A stretch of 64,000 nt of DNA. Origin: Nonomuraea glycinis. Lineage in GTDB: Bacteria; Actinomycetota; Actinomycetes; Streptosporangiales; Streptosporangiaceae. Within the stretch, counting starts at the first letter, position 1. Each line of letters begins with the position of its first letter. Location: assembly GCF_014646515.1 (NCBI RefSeq), contig NZ_BMNK01000013.1, positions 124,001 to 188,000 on the forward strand, read 5' to 3'. The notes under the pieces are model-generated. The model did not search any database, was not told where the DNA came from, and was given only the letters and a program-made list of their open reading frames with translations. A program made the position numbers and the translations under genes. Positions 17,358-25,819 of the stretch are shown piece by piece.

Positions 17358-18809
17358 GTGCACCGTCGCCTGCTCTTCGTCCTGGTGCCCTTCGCGATCC
17401 TGCTCGTCGCGGCGCTCGGCGCCCCGCTCAGCGTCACCGTGGCCGAGCAGGAGATGCAGCAGACGTACGTCGACCAGCTCAACGACGTCGGCCGGTTCGC
17501 GTCGCTGGCCGAGACCGCGCTGTCCACCGGGCGCGGTGAGGCGCTCCAGCAGGAGCTGGCGCGCTACCACTCGCTGTACGGCATCCCCGTCGCGGTGATC
17601 GACACGTCGGGCACGGTGCTGCTCGGCCCGCGCGGCGCCTACCAGGAGGCGGCGCGGACCGAGCCGGCGCTGCCCCGGATCGTGACCGCGGCCCTGGCCG
17701 GCGCGCGGCCCGAACCGTCCGGGGACTGGGCGCCGTGGGACGACTCCGCGCTCGTGGTCGCCGAGCCGGTGGGCCGCGACAGCGAGGTCGTCGGCGCCGT
17801 CGTGACGATCTCCGACCTGTCGAAGACCCGCCACCGCATCCTCGCGCGCTGGGCCTGGCTCGCCGGGCTCGGGCTGCTGCCGCTGATCGCGCTGGTGGCC
17901 GTCGCCTGGCCGGTGTCGGCGTGGGTGCTGCGGCCGGTACGGGAACTGGACGCGGCCAGCTCGCGGATCTCCCAGGGCGACCTCACCATCCGGGCCGACG
18001 CCGAGGCGGGGCCGGTCGAGCTGCGGCGGCTGGCGGAGTCGTTCAACACCATGATGGACGCGGTGGAGAACGCCGTGCAGCGGCAGCGGGCGTTCGTGTC
18101 GGACGCCTCGCACCAGTTGCGCAACCCGCTGACCAGCCTGCGGCTCGCCGTCGAGAGCCTGGATCCGCACCTGCGCGGGGACGGGCGGGAGATGTACGAG
18201 GTCGCCGTCGACGAGCTGAAGGCGATGCAGCGGCTGCTGAACTCGCTGCAGGCCAGCGCGCGGATGGAGAGCATCCGGACGACGTCGCCGGTGGACCTCG
18301 ACGCGGTGCTGGCGACGCGGGCGGACCGGTGGCGGGCGCTGACGGCCACGGCGGGGCAGACGCTGACGGTGGACGTGCCGCCGGGGTTGCGGTTGCTGGA
18401 GCCGACGGGTGGGCTGGGGAGCATTCTGGACGAGCTGATCAGCAACGCTCTGCGGCTGTCGGGGGCGGGGGTGGTGGAGGTGACCGCCCGGATCGTCCCT
18501 GGTGGGGCGGGTGACGCGGCCGAGGCCGGGGTCGTGATCGCCGTCCGGGACGACGGTCAGGGGATCGACGCCGCTGAGCGGGCTCAGGCGTTACGGCGGT
18601 TCTGGCGGTCGCCACGGCACCAGAACGTGCCGGGGACCGGGCTGGGACTGGCGATCTGTGCGGATTTGGTGGGTGCGGCCGGGGGAGAGCTGCGGCTGGA
18701 GGACGGGTTGCCGCGTCCGGACGGGTCCGGGTACGGGTTCGCCGCGGTGGTCGCGTTACCGGCCGTCCCCCGGGCGGCGTCGTCTTCTCCGACTCCTTCA
18801 CCCGTCTGA
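17358..18809 (+). CDS. Sensor histidine kinase (TctE-like)
   Basis: A 483-residue membrane kinase from a GTG start: two transmembrane helices (about 5-27 and 165-187) flank an extracellular sensor loop, then HAMP (LRPVRELDAASSRISQGDLT), HisKA with the phospho-accepting His in VSDASHQLRNPLTSLRLA, and a HATPase domain (N-box DELISNALRLS, GTGLGLAICADLVGAAGG). It should phosphorylate the adjacent OmpR-type regulator. The extracellular sensor may read the same carboxylate, directly or through a binding protein. Confidence 0.92.
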   Translation: MHRRLLFVLVPFAILLVAALGAPLSVTVAEQEMQQTYVDQLNDVGRFASLAETALSTGRGEALQQELARYHSLYGIPVAVIDTSGTVLLGPRGAYQEAARTEPALPRIVTAALAGARPEPSGDWAPWDDSALVVAEPVGRDSEVVGAVVTISDLSKTRHRILARWAWLAGLGLLPLIALVAVAWPVSAWVLRPVRELDAASSRISQGDLTIRADAEAGPVELRRLAESFNTMMDAVENAVQRQRAFVSDASHQLRNPLTSLRLAVESLDPHLRGDGREMYEVAVDELKAMQRLLNSLQASARMESIRTTSPVDLDAVLATRADRWRALTATAGQTLTVDVPPGLRLLEPTGGLGSILDELISNALRLSGAGVVEVTARIVPGGAGDAAEAGVVIAVRDDGQGIDAAERAQALRRFWRSPRHQNVPGTGLGLAICADLVGAAGGELRLEDGLPRPDGSGYGFAAVVALPAVPRAASSSPTPSPV

Positions 18810-18841
18810 GGCACCTGGTTGTGCTTCGATCAGTGCTTGGG

Positions 18842-19810
18842 TCAGCGCTTGCGGTCGCGGAACCAGGCGGCCGCGCCCGGATGCAGCGGGATCGTTCCCG
18901 TGGAGATCCCGGTACGCACGTTGATCCGCCACGCTTCGGGAACGTCCTCGGCTCCGGTGTCGTCCTGGCCGGCGGAGGTGATCGTACCGGTGTGCGCGAA
19001 AATCGTGTCGGTGACGGCGTACACCAGATCATCGGGCAGGTCATTACGCGCCAGCAGCACGTTCGGCACAGCCACCGTCCGGGCGGCCGCGACCCCGGCA
19101 TAGGCGGTCGCCGGGATCATGGCCGGAGCGTACGGCCCCGGAAAGGCCGTGAACAGCCCGTCCGCTTGCGCGTCCAGCGAGATCAGCCGGACCGGGTGCC
19201 GCTGCGCCAGGTCCGTGATCGCGGGCGTCGGCACACCGGTCAGCGAGAACATCGCGTCGATCTTCCCGTCCCGCAGCGCCGCCGCCGATTCGGCCTGGCT
19301 GAGATACCGGCCGTCGATGTCCAGCCCGCCGAGCTCGAGAACCCGCAGCGACGTGAACTCCGTGCCCGAATCCCGGGCCCCGAGAGAGATGCGTTTCCCC
19401 TTGAGGTCCCGGAACTCCTCGATCGCCGACCCGGCCATCACCACGAGATGCAGGTGACTGTCATAGAGCCGGCAGATCGCCGAAAGCCCTTCGGGAGCGC
19501 TGCCGTCGGTCGTGATCAGCGCGTCCAGGCTCGTCAGCCCAAGGTGCACCTCGCCGGCCCGCAGCATCCGGATGTTGTCGGTGGACGCCCCACTCGGCAC
19601 AGTGGTCACCACGGCTCCTGGCACCTGCTCGGAGATGTGCTCGGCCAGCGACCCACCGATACGCCGATACACCGCCCCCGCCGGCCCGGTGGCCAGCCGC
19701 AGCTGAACCCGATCGACCTCAGGCCGCTGAGAGCAACCGGCGAGCAACCCCCCGACGGCCAGAAGCACCACCCGCCGACTGAGCCCCGGCTCCCGGTTCA
19801 GCAGCACCAT
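18842..19810 (-). CDS. TAXI family TRAP-type solute-binding lipoprotein
   Basis: From the ATG at 19810 this is a 322-residue exported lipoprotein (lipobox GLLAGC). The TAXI outline is visible: LRLATGPAGAVYRRIGGSLAEHI, the TDNIRMLRAGEVHLGLTS segment and GKRISLGARDSGTEFTSLRVLE. Such proteins normally feed TRAP permeases of the DctM type, but none is present here. It is convergent with the tctE-like kinase, 32 bp apart, so it may supply or inform the TctABC system. That role is inference. Confidence 0.85.
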   Translation of the reverse strand: MVLLNREPGLSRRVVLLAVGGLLAGCSQRPEVDRVQLRLATGPAGAVYRRIGGSLAEHISEQVPGAVVTTVPSGASTDNIRMLRAGEVHLGLTSLDALITTDGSAPEGLSAICRLYDSHLHLVVMAGSAIEEFRDLKGKRISLGARDSGTEFTSLRVLELGGLDIDGRYLSQAESAAALRDGKIDAMFSLTGVPTPAITDLAQRHPVRLISLDAQADGLFTAFPGPYAPAMIPATAYAGVAAARTVAVPNVLLARNDLPDDLVYAVTDTIFAHTGTITSAGQDDTGAEDVPEAWRINVRTGISTGTIPLHPGAAAWFRDRKR

Positions 19811-19824
19811 GCCGAGATCGTAAG

Positions 19825-19877
19825 TCAACGAGTGACGCGAAGGGCCCACTCGACCGTGTCAGCGGCCTGGATCCGTC
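19825..19877 (-). pseudogene. 3'-terminal remnant of a lipoprotein gene like the one at 50165
   Basis: On the minus strand this stretch encodes IQAADTVEWALRVTR and a stop. The lipoprotein at 50165-50635 ends IQAPDSVEWALRVTR. The last 32 bases (19825-19856) are identical to 50165-50196, and 19864-19876 again match 50204-50216 in register. No start or upstream part exists, because the preceding gene's stop codon abuts it. It is a leftover gene end. Confidence 0.8.
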
Positions 19878-20372
19878 TCAGGCCGACAGCAGGTCAAGTT
19901 CCGCCGTCGCCGCCTCAACCCCTGCCAGCTTCGCCCGGATGCGACGCTCCTGCTCACCCACCTGATCGACACTCTCGATCACCTTGTTGAGCGCACCCTC
20001 AAGAGCCTGCGGCAGGCCACCTGAATCGATGGTCTCTCGCGTCCAGAGGCCGAGAAGCTTGTCTCCGTCAGCAAGGGCGATCACTACCTCGCGGCCAGCG
20101 AATCTGTCCTCGACGAACGCATCCATCTCATCTAGCGAGGGAAAAACTGCATTTTCTACCGACTCGACATCGTCCGGGTTGATCCACACGTATGCCCACG
20201 CGCTTCGCTCTTCGGTCGCAGCAGCTACTTGCTTAAAGAGGATGAGATCTTCGTTGAGATGGAAGGTGCCCGTTAGCGGGATCTCGTACTCATGCCACAC
20301 GTCTAGATCGGACGCTTCGGGGCGCGGGCGCCAAGGAGGCAGCCCTCGCTTGATCAAAAAGTCTAGATTCAC
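19878..20372 (-). CDS. Hypothetical protein, second gene of an unknown pair
   Basis: I do not recognise this 164-residue acidic soluble protein. The GTG at 20372 is preferred because GGAGG lies 7-8 nt upstream, inside the end of the preceding gene; an ATG at 20396 would make the genes overlap. The N-terminus has LIKRGLPPWRPRPEASDLDVW, the middle is rich in acidic and aromatic residues, and the C-terminus (about 115-160) is a charged helix. Codon use is less GC-biased than in neighbouring genes. The close coupling to the previous gene suggests partners, possibly effector and antidote, but no motif proves this. Confidence 0.65.
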   Translation of the reverse strand: MNLDFLIKRGLPPWRPRPEASDLDVWHEYEIPLTGTFHLNEDLILFKQVAAATEERSAWAYVWINPDDVESVENAVFPSLDEMDAFVEDRFAGREVVIALADGDKLLGLWTRETIDSGGLPQALEGALNKVIESVDQVGEQERRIRAKLAGVEAATAELDLLSA

Positions 20373-20376
20373 CGCC

Positions 20377-20835
20377 CTACCTCCGCTCATCTTCATGCCT
20401 ATTGAAGCATCGAGTGAAGCTTGCCGTCACGTCGGGGCCCCATGGGATGTCCTGCCTTTGCACGGGATCGTCCGCAGGCCAGATCACCGAGACATGGCTC
20501 AGATCATCGTCGCAACCTGCGGAGATGCGACCTGGAGTGTGCAGGACCGCAAACCCTGCCTTCCTTAGGTCCCCCGCCGTCGTGTACCTTACGCTGGCCC
20601 GCTCGATATCTCTGGGAAATACTGAACGGAGCACATAGCGGGCTGCTTGCTCGATCGTGAGTGTGCCGGTCAAAAGGGATATTTCGCGCTCTCGAGCATA
20701 TCGTGGTTCGCTTAGATACTTATTCGCATTCCGCGAGAACTGGGTGAGTACCTTTTCGTCCGATATGCACAGCCATGGCTTTTCGGCCGCGTGGCAAAGG
20801 CGGCTTCGCACATAGGACGAGTCAGGTTCCGACAT
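20377..20835 (-). CDS. Hypothetical protein, first gene of an unknown pair
   Basis: A 152-residue basic, Cys-containing soluble protein of unknown family. It lacks a signal peptide and membrane helices. The segment FSRNANKYLSEPRYAREREI is strongly basic; the C-terminal part has HVSVIWPADDP followed by RCFNRHEDERR. Base composition is clearly lower in GC than the surroundings, as in the following gene, suggesting horizontal transfer. The ATG at 20835 has only a weak ribosome site. Confidence 0.6.
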   Translation of the reverse strand: MSEPDSSYVRSRLCHAAEKPWLCISDEKVLTQFSRNANKYLSEPRYAREREISLLTGTLTIEQAARYVLRSVFPRDIERASVRYTTAGDLRKAGFAVLHTPGRISAGCDDDLSHVSVIWPADDPVQRQDIPWGPDVTASFTRCFNRHEDERR

Positions 20836-21580
20836 GGCTACCGAGCTTATACATATAAGAGCCAGTTGTCATGTAAGGTTCAAAACACTTGCGCGATTCC
20901 CTTTTGCTATCGCCTTTTAGGTCAATAGCGGGCGGCCTAAAAGGCAACCTGTGTCAACTTGCGGACCCGTGGGCGCCGGTCCATCGACTGATCGCCAAGG
21001 GGATGACCTGCTTGGATCATGGTTTGCCCGGGCGCTGAGTAGGTGATTTCGGCGCCACGGATGCAGCGCGACATAGATCCACAGCACACCCGAGCGAGCT
21101 CGCCCATGCTCGGATTCTTCGCTCTGGCCGGGAGCGAGAGCCGTCTCTAAGCTCTCTGGCGAGAGGGAAAATCAATGCTTCAACTACTACAAGCCTTTTG
21201 GCGGCCGTCAGATGGGTGCGCGCGTTCCATGGTGTCAGAGCGTCCAGGCGTATGCATTCCCACTGGTGGCGCGCGACCTTATAGCACGCCATCTTCGGGA
21301 CAGCGAAACGACACGCCAGGAGTCGCGGCGATTGACTGTCGCGTTGGATATTGGCCGCAGTCTGCGAGCATCCTGCAAGCGGAGCCGATATCTGGTCAGC
21401 CGGATGACCAGATATCGGATCTGTCTCAATCATGTACGAGTGCATTCTAAACTAGACATCTAGCATATTTGCTTCCCATACGGTGCAAAAACACCGGGGT
21501 GCGCTGGCTGAGCTGGGACGACCACGTCTGGCCTCGCAGACATTCGGCGAGCTTGCCGCCCACCTGTACGACGTGTTAGG
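20836..21580. other. 745-bp lower-GC gap without a convincing gene
   Basis: This stretch has relaxed base composition and no reading frame with normal actinomycete codon bias; the longest (21017-21445, minus) is rich in rare codons. It holds a perfect 14-bp inverted repeat at 21385-21418. In one plus-strand frame, around 21485-21580, a short coding-like piece (RPRLASQTFGELAAHLYDVLG) runs without a start and may be a gene remnant. Confidence 0.6.
21385..21418. repeat. Perfect 14-bp inverted repeat, 6-nt loop
   Basis: Arms CCGATATCTGGTCA and TGACCAGATATCGG flank GCCGGA. No run of T follows, so a simple terminator is not obvious. It could be a recombination or attachment site, a strong operator, or a transposon relic. 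Confidence 0.85.
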
Positions 21581-21991
21581 TCAGCCGGTGCGGCGATGGC
21601 GGGCCAGGGTCAGGCCGCCGAGGGTCATGGCGATGAGGCCGATCACCAGGGCCACATAACCCCCGACGATGCCGTAGCCGGTGCCGGGGCCGCCCTTGGC
21701 GGTGGCTACGACCAGGCCGCCGATGGCCGCGCCGGCCAGCCCCGCCAGCAAGGCCCAGATGGCTCCCCATCTGCCGATACGGGCGGTGGGGCGGGCCAGG
21801 GCCAGGGCGCCGATCGCCGCGCCGGCCAGCCCCAGCAGCGCGGCCACCAAGGACCAGAGACGGCCGGCGCTCATGGTGTACGCGCCGGCGGGGTCCGGCT
21901 GGGCCAGGACCTGTGCGACCGCCGGCGCGACAGGCCCGAGGACTCCGACCAGGGTGGTTCCGGCCATGACGAGCATGGGTCTGACTGCCAT
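21581..21991 (-). CDS. DUF6223-like small membrane protein
   Basis: This 136-residue protein has a signal-anchor followed by three hydrophobic helices: RLWSLVAALLGLAGAAIGALAL, WALLAGLAGAAIGGLVV and GGYVALVIGLIAMTLGGL. The pattern of Gly/Ala-rich helices with a GGPGTGYGIVGGYVA linker matches actinobacterial DUF6223 proteins, whose role is unknown. AGGAGG lies upstream of the ATG. It is divergent from a two-component system, which may control it. Confidence 0.75.
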   Translation of the reverse strand: MAVRPMLVMAGTTLVGVLGPVAPAVAQVLAQPDPAGAYTMSAGRLWSLVAALLGLAGAAIGALALARPTARIGRWGAIWALLAGLAGAAIGGLVVATAKGGPGTGYGIVGGYVALVIGLIAMTLGGLTLARHRRTG

Positions 21992-22209
21992 GAGGATCTC
22001 CTCCTGCGACTGCGACTGGACGTTGCCTGAGCATGTCCGCTGGACCCATCGCCGGTCGTCGGGCGGAGGGAGGTGATTCGCGGTGCCGCCGATGCCGCAG
22101 CCGGCTACCGCGAACGCCGCAGGATCGGCGGAGGTACCGCGGGTGCGGTAGCCGGTTGTTCATCCGTTCGCAGGAGTCGCCCGGGCGGACATCCGGTTAA
22201 GGTGCGCGC

Positions 22210-23325
22210 ATGAGTCCGAGATGGTCCGGTGTCGTCGACTGGGCGATCGCCGTCTGCGTGGCGGCGACGCTGCTGGTCACCGGGCTGTCCGGGCAGAGCT
22301 CCGCGACGAGCCTCGACCTGTTCGGCTACGCGCTGCTGGCGGCCGGGGGCCTGGCGCTGGCCGCGCGCCGGCGGGCTCCGGTCGCCGTCCTGGTCGTCAC
22401 GGGGCTGTGCGCGGTGGGTCACCAGGTGGCGGGCTTCGACGTGCCCGCCGTGGCGTACCTCTTCGCGGTGTACGCCGCCGTACGGGCGGGACACCGCGTC
22501 GTCACGGTGGCGGCGAGCGTGCTGATGCTGGCCGCGCTCCCGCTCGCGGCCCTGGCCGCGGGCGTGCACGACGCGGGCGAGGCGTTCGCGCGGTCCCGGG
22601 GCGCGCTCGAGATCGCCTGGCTGGTCGCGGCCGGTGCCGCGGGTGAGGCGCTGCGGCAGGCCGAGCGGCGGGCGGAGGAAGCCGAGCGCACCAGGGAGGA
22701 GACCGCGCGGCGCCGCGCCGACGAGGAGCGGCTGCACATCGCCCGGGAGCTGCACGATTCGCTCACCCACCAGATCTCGATCATCAAGCTGCAGGCCGAA
22801 GTCGCCGTCCACGTGGCCCGCAGGCGTGGCGAACACGTGCCCGAGGCCCTGCTGGCGATCCAGGAGGCCGGACGTGAGGCCAGCCGGGAGCTGCGCGCGA
22901 CCCTGCAGGCGCTGCGGGACGACGACACGACCCCGCCGCGCGGCCTCGACCACGTTCCGGAGCTGGTCGAACGGGCCCGTACCATCGGCCTGGACGCGAC
23001 GCTGACGATCCAGGGGCAACGACGCGACGTGCCGGCCGCGGTCAGCCGGACCGTCTACCGGATCGTTCAGGAGTCGCTCACCAACATCGCCCGGCACGCC
23101 GCCACCGCGACCGCGTCGGTCCGGATCGACTACCGCCAGGACACCCTCGCGATCCGCATCGACGACGACGGCAAGGCCGCCCCGGACACCGCCCCCGAGC
23201 CCGGCGTCGGGCTGCTCGGAATGCGCGAACGCGTCACCGCCCTCGGCGGCTGCCTGCGCGCGGAGCCGCGCGGCGAGGGCGGCTTCACCGTCCAGGCCGA
23301 ACTCCCGGTGGACCGGACGTCATGA
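22210..23325 (+). CDS. Sensor histidine kinase, NarL-partner (HisKA_3) type
   Basis: A 371-residue membrane kinase. Four or five N-terminal helices (to about residue 160) lead into a charged coiled coil, then the HisKA_3 motif RLHIARELHDSLTHQISIIKLQ with the phospho-accepting His near residue 181, and a HATPase domain (N-box IVQESLTNIARHA, GVGLLGMRERV). No extracellular domain is evident, so it probably senses a membrane-linked cue. It is partnered with the regulator at 23360; the junction between them has been tandemly duplicated. Confidence 0.92.
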   Translation: MSPRWSGVVDWAIAVCVAATLLVTGLSGQSSATSLDLFGYALLAAGGLALAARRRAPVAVLVVTGLCAVGHQVAGFDVPAVAYLFAVYAAVRAGHRVVTVAASVLMLAALPLAALAAGVHDAGEAFARSRGALEIAWLVAAGAAGEALRQAERRAEEAERTREETARRRADEERLHIARELHDSLTHQISIIKLQAEVAVHVARRRGEHVPEALLAIQEAGREASRELRATLQALRDDDTTPPRGLDHVPELVERARTIGLDATLTIQGQRRDVPAAVSRTVYRIVQESLTNIARHAATATASVRIDYRQDTLAIRIDDDGKAAPDTAPEPGVGLLGMRERVTALGGCLRAEPRGEGGFTVQAELPVDRTS

Positions 23326-23368
23326 TCCGTCACGCCGGACTCCCCGTGGGCGGGACGTCATGATCCGT
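23316..23368 (+). repeat. 38-bp duplication of the kinase/regulator junction, creating a 13-residue ORF
   Basis: GACGTCATGATCCGT occurs at 23316-23330 and again at 23354-23368, and the preceding bases also align (offset 38). The kinase ends at the first TCATGA. The first ATG opens MIRHAGLPVGGTS (23322-23363), whose own TCATGA overlaps the regulator start. The peptide's first three codons are those of the regulator. Confidence 0.8.
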
Positions 23369-24034
23369 GTCCTGCTGGTCGACGACCAGCCGCTCATTCG
23401 CAGCGGATTCCGCGCCCTCCTCGACCTCGAAGACGACATCGACGTGGTGGCCGAGGCCGGCGACGGGGTGGAGGCCCTGGCTCTGGCCAGGAGGCATCTG
23501 CCCGATGTCGCGCTCATCGACGTCCAGATGCCGGTCGTCGACGGCATCGAGGCGACCCGGCGCATCGCCGCCGACCCGGCCCTGGCCGGGGTGCACGTCG
23601 TCATCCTGACCAACTACGGCTTCGACGAGTACGTCTTCAACGCGCTGCGCGCCGGCGCGGCCGGCTTCCTGGTCAAGGACATCGTGCCCGAGGACCTCCT
23701 GCACGCCGTACGCGTCGCCGCGCGCGGTGACGCGCTGCTCGCCCCGTCGATCACCCGCAAGCTCATCAACAGGTACGTCACCCAGCCGCTCACCACCGGC
23801 ACCGCCGAGGCACTGGGCCACCTGACCAACCGCGAACGCGAGGCCGTCGCCCTGGTCGCGCAGGGCCTGTCCAACGACCAGATCGCGGACCGCTTGCTGA
23901 TCAGCCCGATGACCGCGAAGACCCACATCAATCGAGCCATGGCCAAGCTCCACGCCCGCGACCGCGCCCAACTCGTGGTCCTGGCCTACGAATCCGGCCT
24001 GGTCACCCCACGTACGAACCCAGGCACGGCGTAG
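23360..24034 (+). CDS. Response regulator, NarL/FixJ (LuxR HTH) family
   Basis: A 224-residue regulator: receiver with LLVDDQ, phospho-acceptor Asp in VALIDVQMPVVDG, Thr of ILTNYGF, Lys of GFLVKDIVPEDL, and a LuxR-type HTH (LTNREREAVALVAQGLSNDQIADRLLIS). It should be phosphorylated by the kinase encoded upstream. The start overlaps the stop of a duplicated micro-ORF, so translation may reinitiate twice. Targets are unknown; the divergent DUF6223 gene is one candidate. Confidence 0.93.
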   Translation: MIRVLLVDDQPLIRSGFRALLDLEDDIDVVAEAGDGVEALALARRHLPDVALIDVQMPVVDGIEATRRIAADPALAGVHVVILTNYGFDEYVFNALRAGAAGFLVKDIVPEDLLHAVRVAARGDALLAPSITRKLINRYVTQPLTTGTAEALGHLTNREREAVALVAQGLSNDQIADRLLISPMTAKTHINRAMAKLHARDRAQLVVLAYESGLVTPRTNPGTA

Positions 24035-24040
24035 GCCGGG

Positions 24041-24721
24041 TCACGGCCAGCGTTCGCGGTGTCGGTGCAGGCCGTCGAGGATCAGGTCGAGGCCGACGTC
24101 GAACTCGTCGGTGTAGGCGTACCCAGGTCTCAGGGCGCGGTCGACGATCATCTCGGTGAGGTGCGGGAACTCGTCGTCGGGCAACTCCTGCAGGAGCGAG
24201 CCCGCCACGTCCTCCAGCTCGGCGGACGACTGGAAGGGCAGGCTCAGCTCCTGGAGCGTGAACCCGTAGATGTAGCTGTCCAGCACCGAGAACGCGTGTG
24301 CCGCGCCGGTGATCGAGAAGCCGCCCGCCCGTAGGCAGCCGATGACGGCGTTGTGGTGGCGGAGAGTCGCCTTGGCCTGGTCGGGGTTCGTCCGTGAGTC
24401 CATCAGCCCGATCGCCCACGGGTGGCGGACCAGTGCGTCGTGCATCGAGACGGCCCGCCGTCGCATCGCTTCCCGCCAGTCGGCGTCGTCCGGCGGCAGC
24501 TCGATCTCCCCGAAGACGAGGTCGACCATGCCGTCGAGGATCACGTCCTTGTTGCGGAAGTGGTGGTAGAGCGACGCGGCCTCGACCCCGAGCCGCTCGG
24601 CGAGTCCGCGCATGCTCGGCACCTCGGTGCCGGCCTCGTCCGCCATCTCGACCGCCGTACGCAGCGCCGTCTCCCTGCTGAGCGAGGTGCGGCGGGGCGC
24701 GGGCGTACCGGATGTGGCCAC
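24041..24721 (-). CDS. TetR family transcriptional regulator
   Basis: A 226-residue repressor with an N-terminal HTH (RETALRTAVEMADEAG, MRGLAERLGVEAASLYHHFRNKDVILDGMVDLV) and a TetR_C-type ligand domain (HAFSVLDSYIYGFTLQE). The form resembles tetracycline-repressor-class proteins. It is divergent from an NmrA-like gene; three similar palindromes sit in the spacer. Confidence 0.92.
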   Translation of the reverse strand: MATSGTPAPRRTSLSRETALRTAVEMADEAGTEVPSMRGLAERLGVEAASLYHHFRNKDVILDGMVDLVFGEIELPPDDADWREAMRRRAVSMHDALVRHPWAIGLMDSRTNPDQAKATLRHHNAVIGCLRAGGFSITGAAHAFSVLDSYIYGFTLQELSLPFQSSAELEDVAGSLLQELPDDEFPHLTEMIVDRALRPGYAYTDEFDVGLDLILDGLHRHRERWP

Positions 24722-24755
24722 GAAACCCTCCCACCTGCACTGCTGCTTGAACGGC

Positions 24756-24815
24756 TTGACAACCTTACACCGTTAGGGGACTCTAACAGCGTTAGACTCT
24801 GCCTAACAGTGTAAG
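24756..24815 (+). promoter_or_regulatory. Promoter with three tandem TetR-type operators
   Basis: A TTGACA -35 at 24756-24761 is followed by three related 13-mers: CTTACACCGTTAG (24764), CTAACAGCGTTAG (24783) and CTAACAGTGTAAG (24803). Spacing is 19-20 bp, two helical turns. The outer two are near reverse complements of each other. They cover the promoter of the NmrA-like gene and the TetR start. Confidence 0.75.
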
Positions 24816-24846
24816 GGCGGAGGTGGGTCGAGCAGAGGAGACGGTC

Positions 24847-25575
24847 GTGGAACCCATCAGGTCGGACGGAGCCCCACTGCCGGGCGCGGGGAAGAGGATG
24901 TGCGTCGTCGGCGCGTCCGGGAAGCTCGGCCGCTACATGGTGCGGCACGCACTGGAGCGCGGGTACGAGGTCGTGGGGGTCTGCCGGGAGAAGAGCGTGG
25001 CCAAGCTCGCCGAGTTCGAGGGACGCATCACGGTGTTCCCCGGGGCGACCGACGACCGCGCGGTCATCGCCCGGGCGGTGCACGGGTGCGATGCCGTGCT
25101 CACGGTGCTGGTGCCCTGGGGAGTGCGTCACTACGCCTCCGGTACGGCCCAGGCCGTGCTCGACCACGCGCGCCCGGACGCCCGGCTGGTGTTCTCCTGC
25201 GGCTGGCACATCACCCGCGACGGGCAGGATGCGTACACCTGGACGTTCAAGGCGTTCGCCACCGTTTTCGGGCGGCTGGCGAAGCTCGCCCGCGTCGTGG
25301 ACATCGACGACCAGGTGGAAGCCTGCCGGAGGGTCTTCGCCAGCGACACCGGCTGGACGGTCGTGCGCGGCAGCGACCTGGAGGAGGGCGACAGCCAGGG
25401 CCTGCCGGTGTGGAGCCGGCACGTGGGCGACCCCGTCCTGGCGAGCAACCTGACCCGTCGCGTGGACTTCGCCCGCTTCATGGTCGAGGCGGTGGAGAAC
25501 GACGCCCTCATCCACGAGGCCCCGGCCATCGTCGGCCGGCTGACCCCCTCGGCCCTCGCCCACGCCGGTGAGTGA
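24847..25575 (+). CDS. NAD(P)-binding protein, NmrA/atypical SDR-like
   Basis: A 242-residue Rossmann-fold protein with the motif VVGASGKLGRYMVRHALERGYEVVGVCRE near the N-terminus, the segment VHGCDAVLTVLVPWG, and a C-terminal region as in NmrA-like and NAD(P)H-sensing epimerases. There is no YxxxK catalytic pair, so it may bind rather than turn over nucleotide, or reduce an unknown substrate. The GTG at 24847 is chosen because GAGGAG lies 7 nt upstream. It is almost certainly repressed by the divergent TetR protein. Confidence 0.82.
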   Translation: MEPIRSDGAPLPGAGKRMCVVGASGKLGRYMVRHALERGYEVVGVCREKSVAKLAEFEGRITVFPGATDDRAVIARAVHGCDAVLTVLVPWGVRHYASGTAQAVLDHARPDARLVFSCGWHITRDGQDAYTWTFKAFATVFGRLAKLARVVDIDDQVEACRRVFASDTGWTVVRGSDLEEGDSQGLPVWSRHVGDPVLASNLTRRVDFARFMVEAVENDALIHEAPAIVGRLTPSALAHAGE

Positions 25576-25819
25576 CCCGGAGGTCGGAGGCGACCAAGCC
25601 GGGGGAACCAACTGGTAAACCGGCGACGGTCTTCGGTGTGGTCTCGGTGAGTCTGTCCCGGATCGGGATCACCGAACCGTAGCCTGACCTGCAGATTCGG
25701 CAGCCGTGTGATCGGAAGTCTCGGGGCGATCACGCGCTGAATGACCATCCCCTCTGGTCGCGATCTCGTCAGAGCAGCCCGGGGGCCGACCAGGTGATGG
25801 TCATTCGGTAGGAGGATGC

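Noticed and set aside
21017..21445. A 142-codon minus-strand frame in the low-GC gap
   Set aside because: No ribosome site, poor codon bias and no recognisable motif; it also runs across the perfect hairpin.
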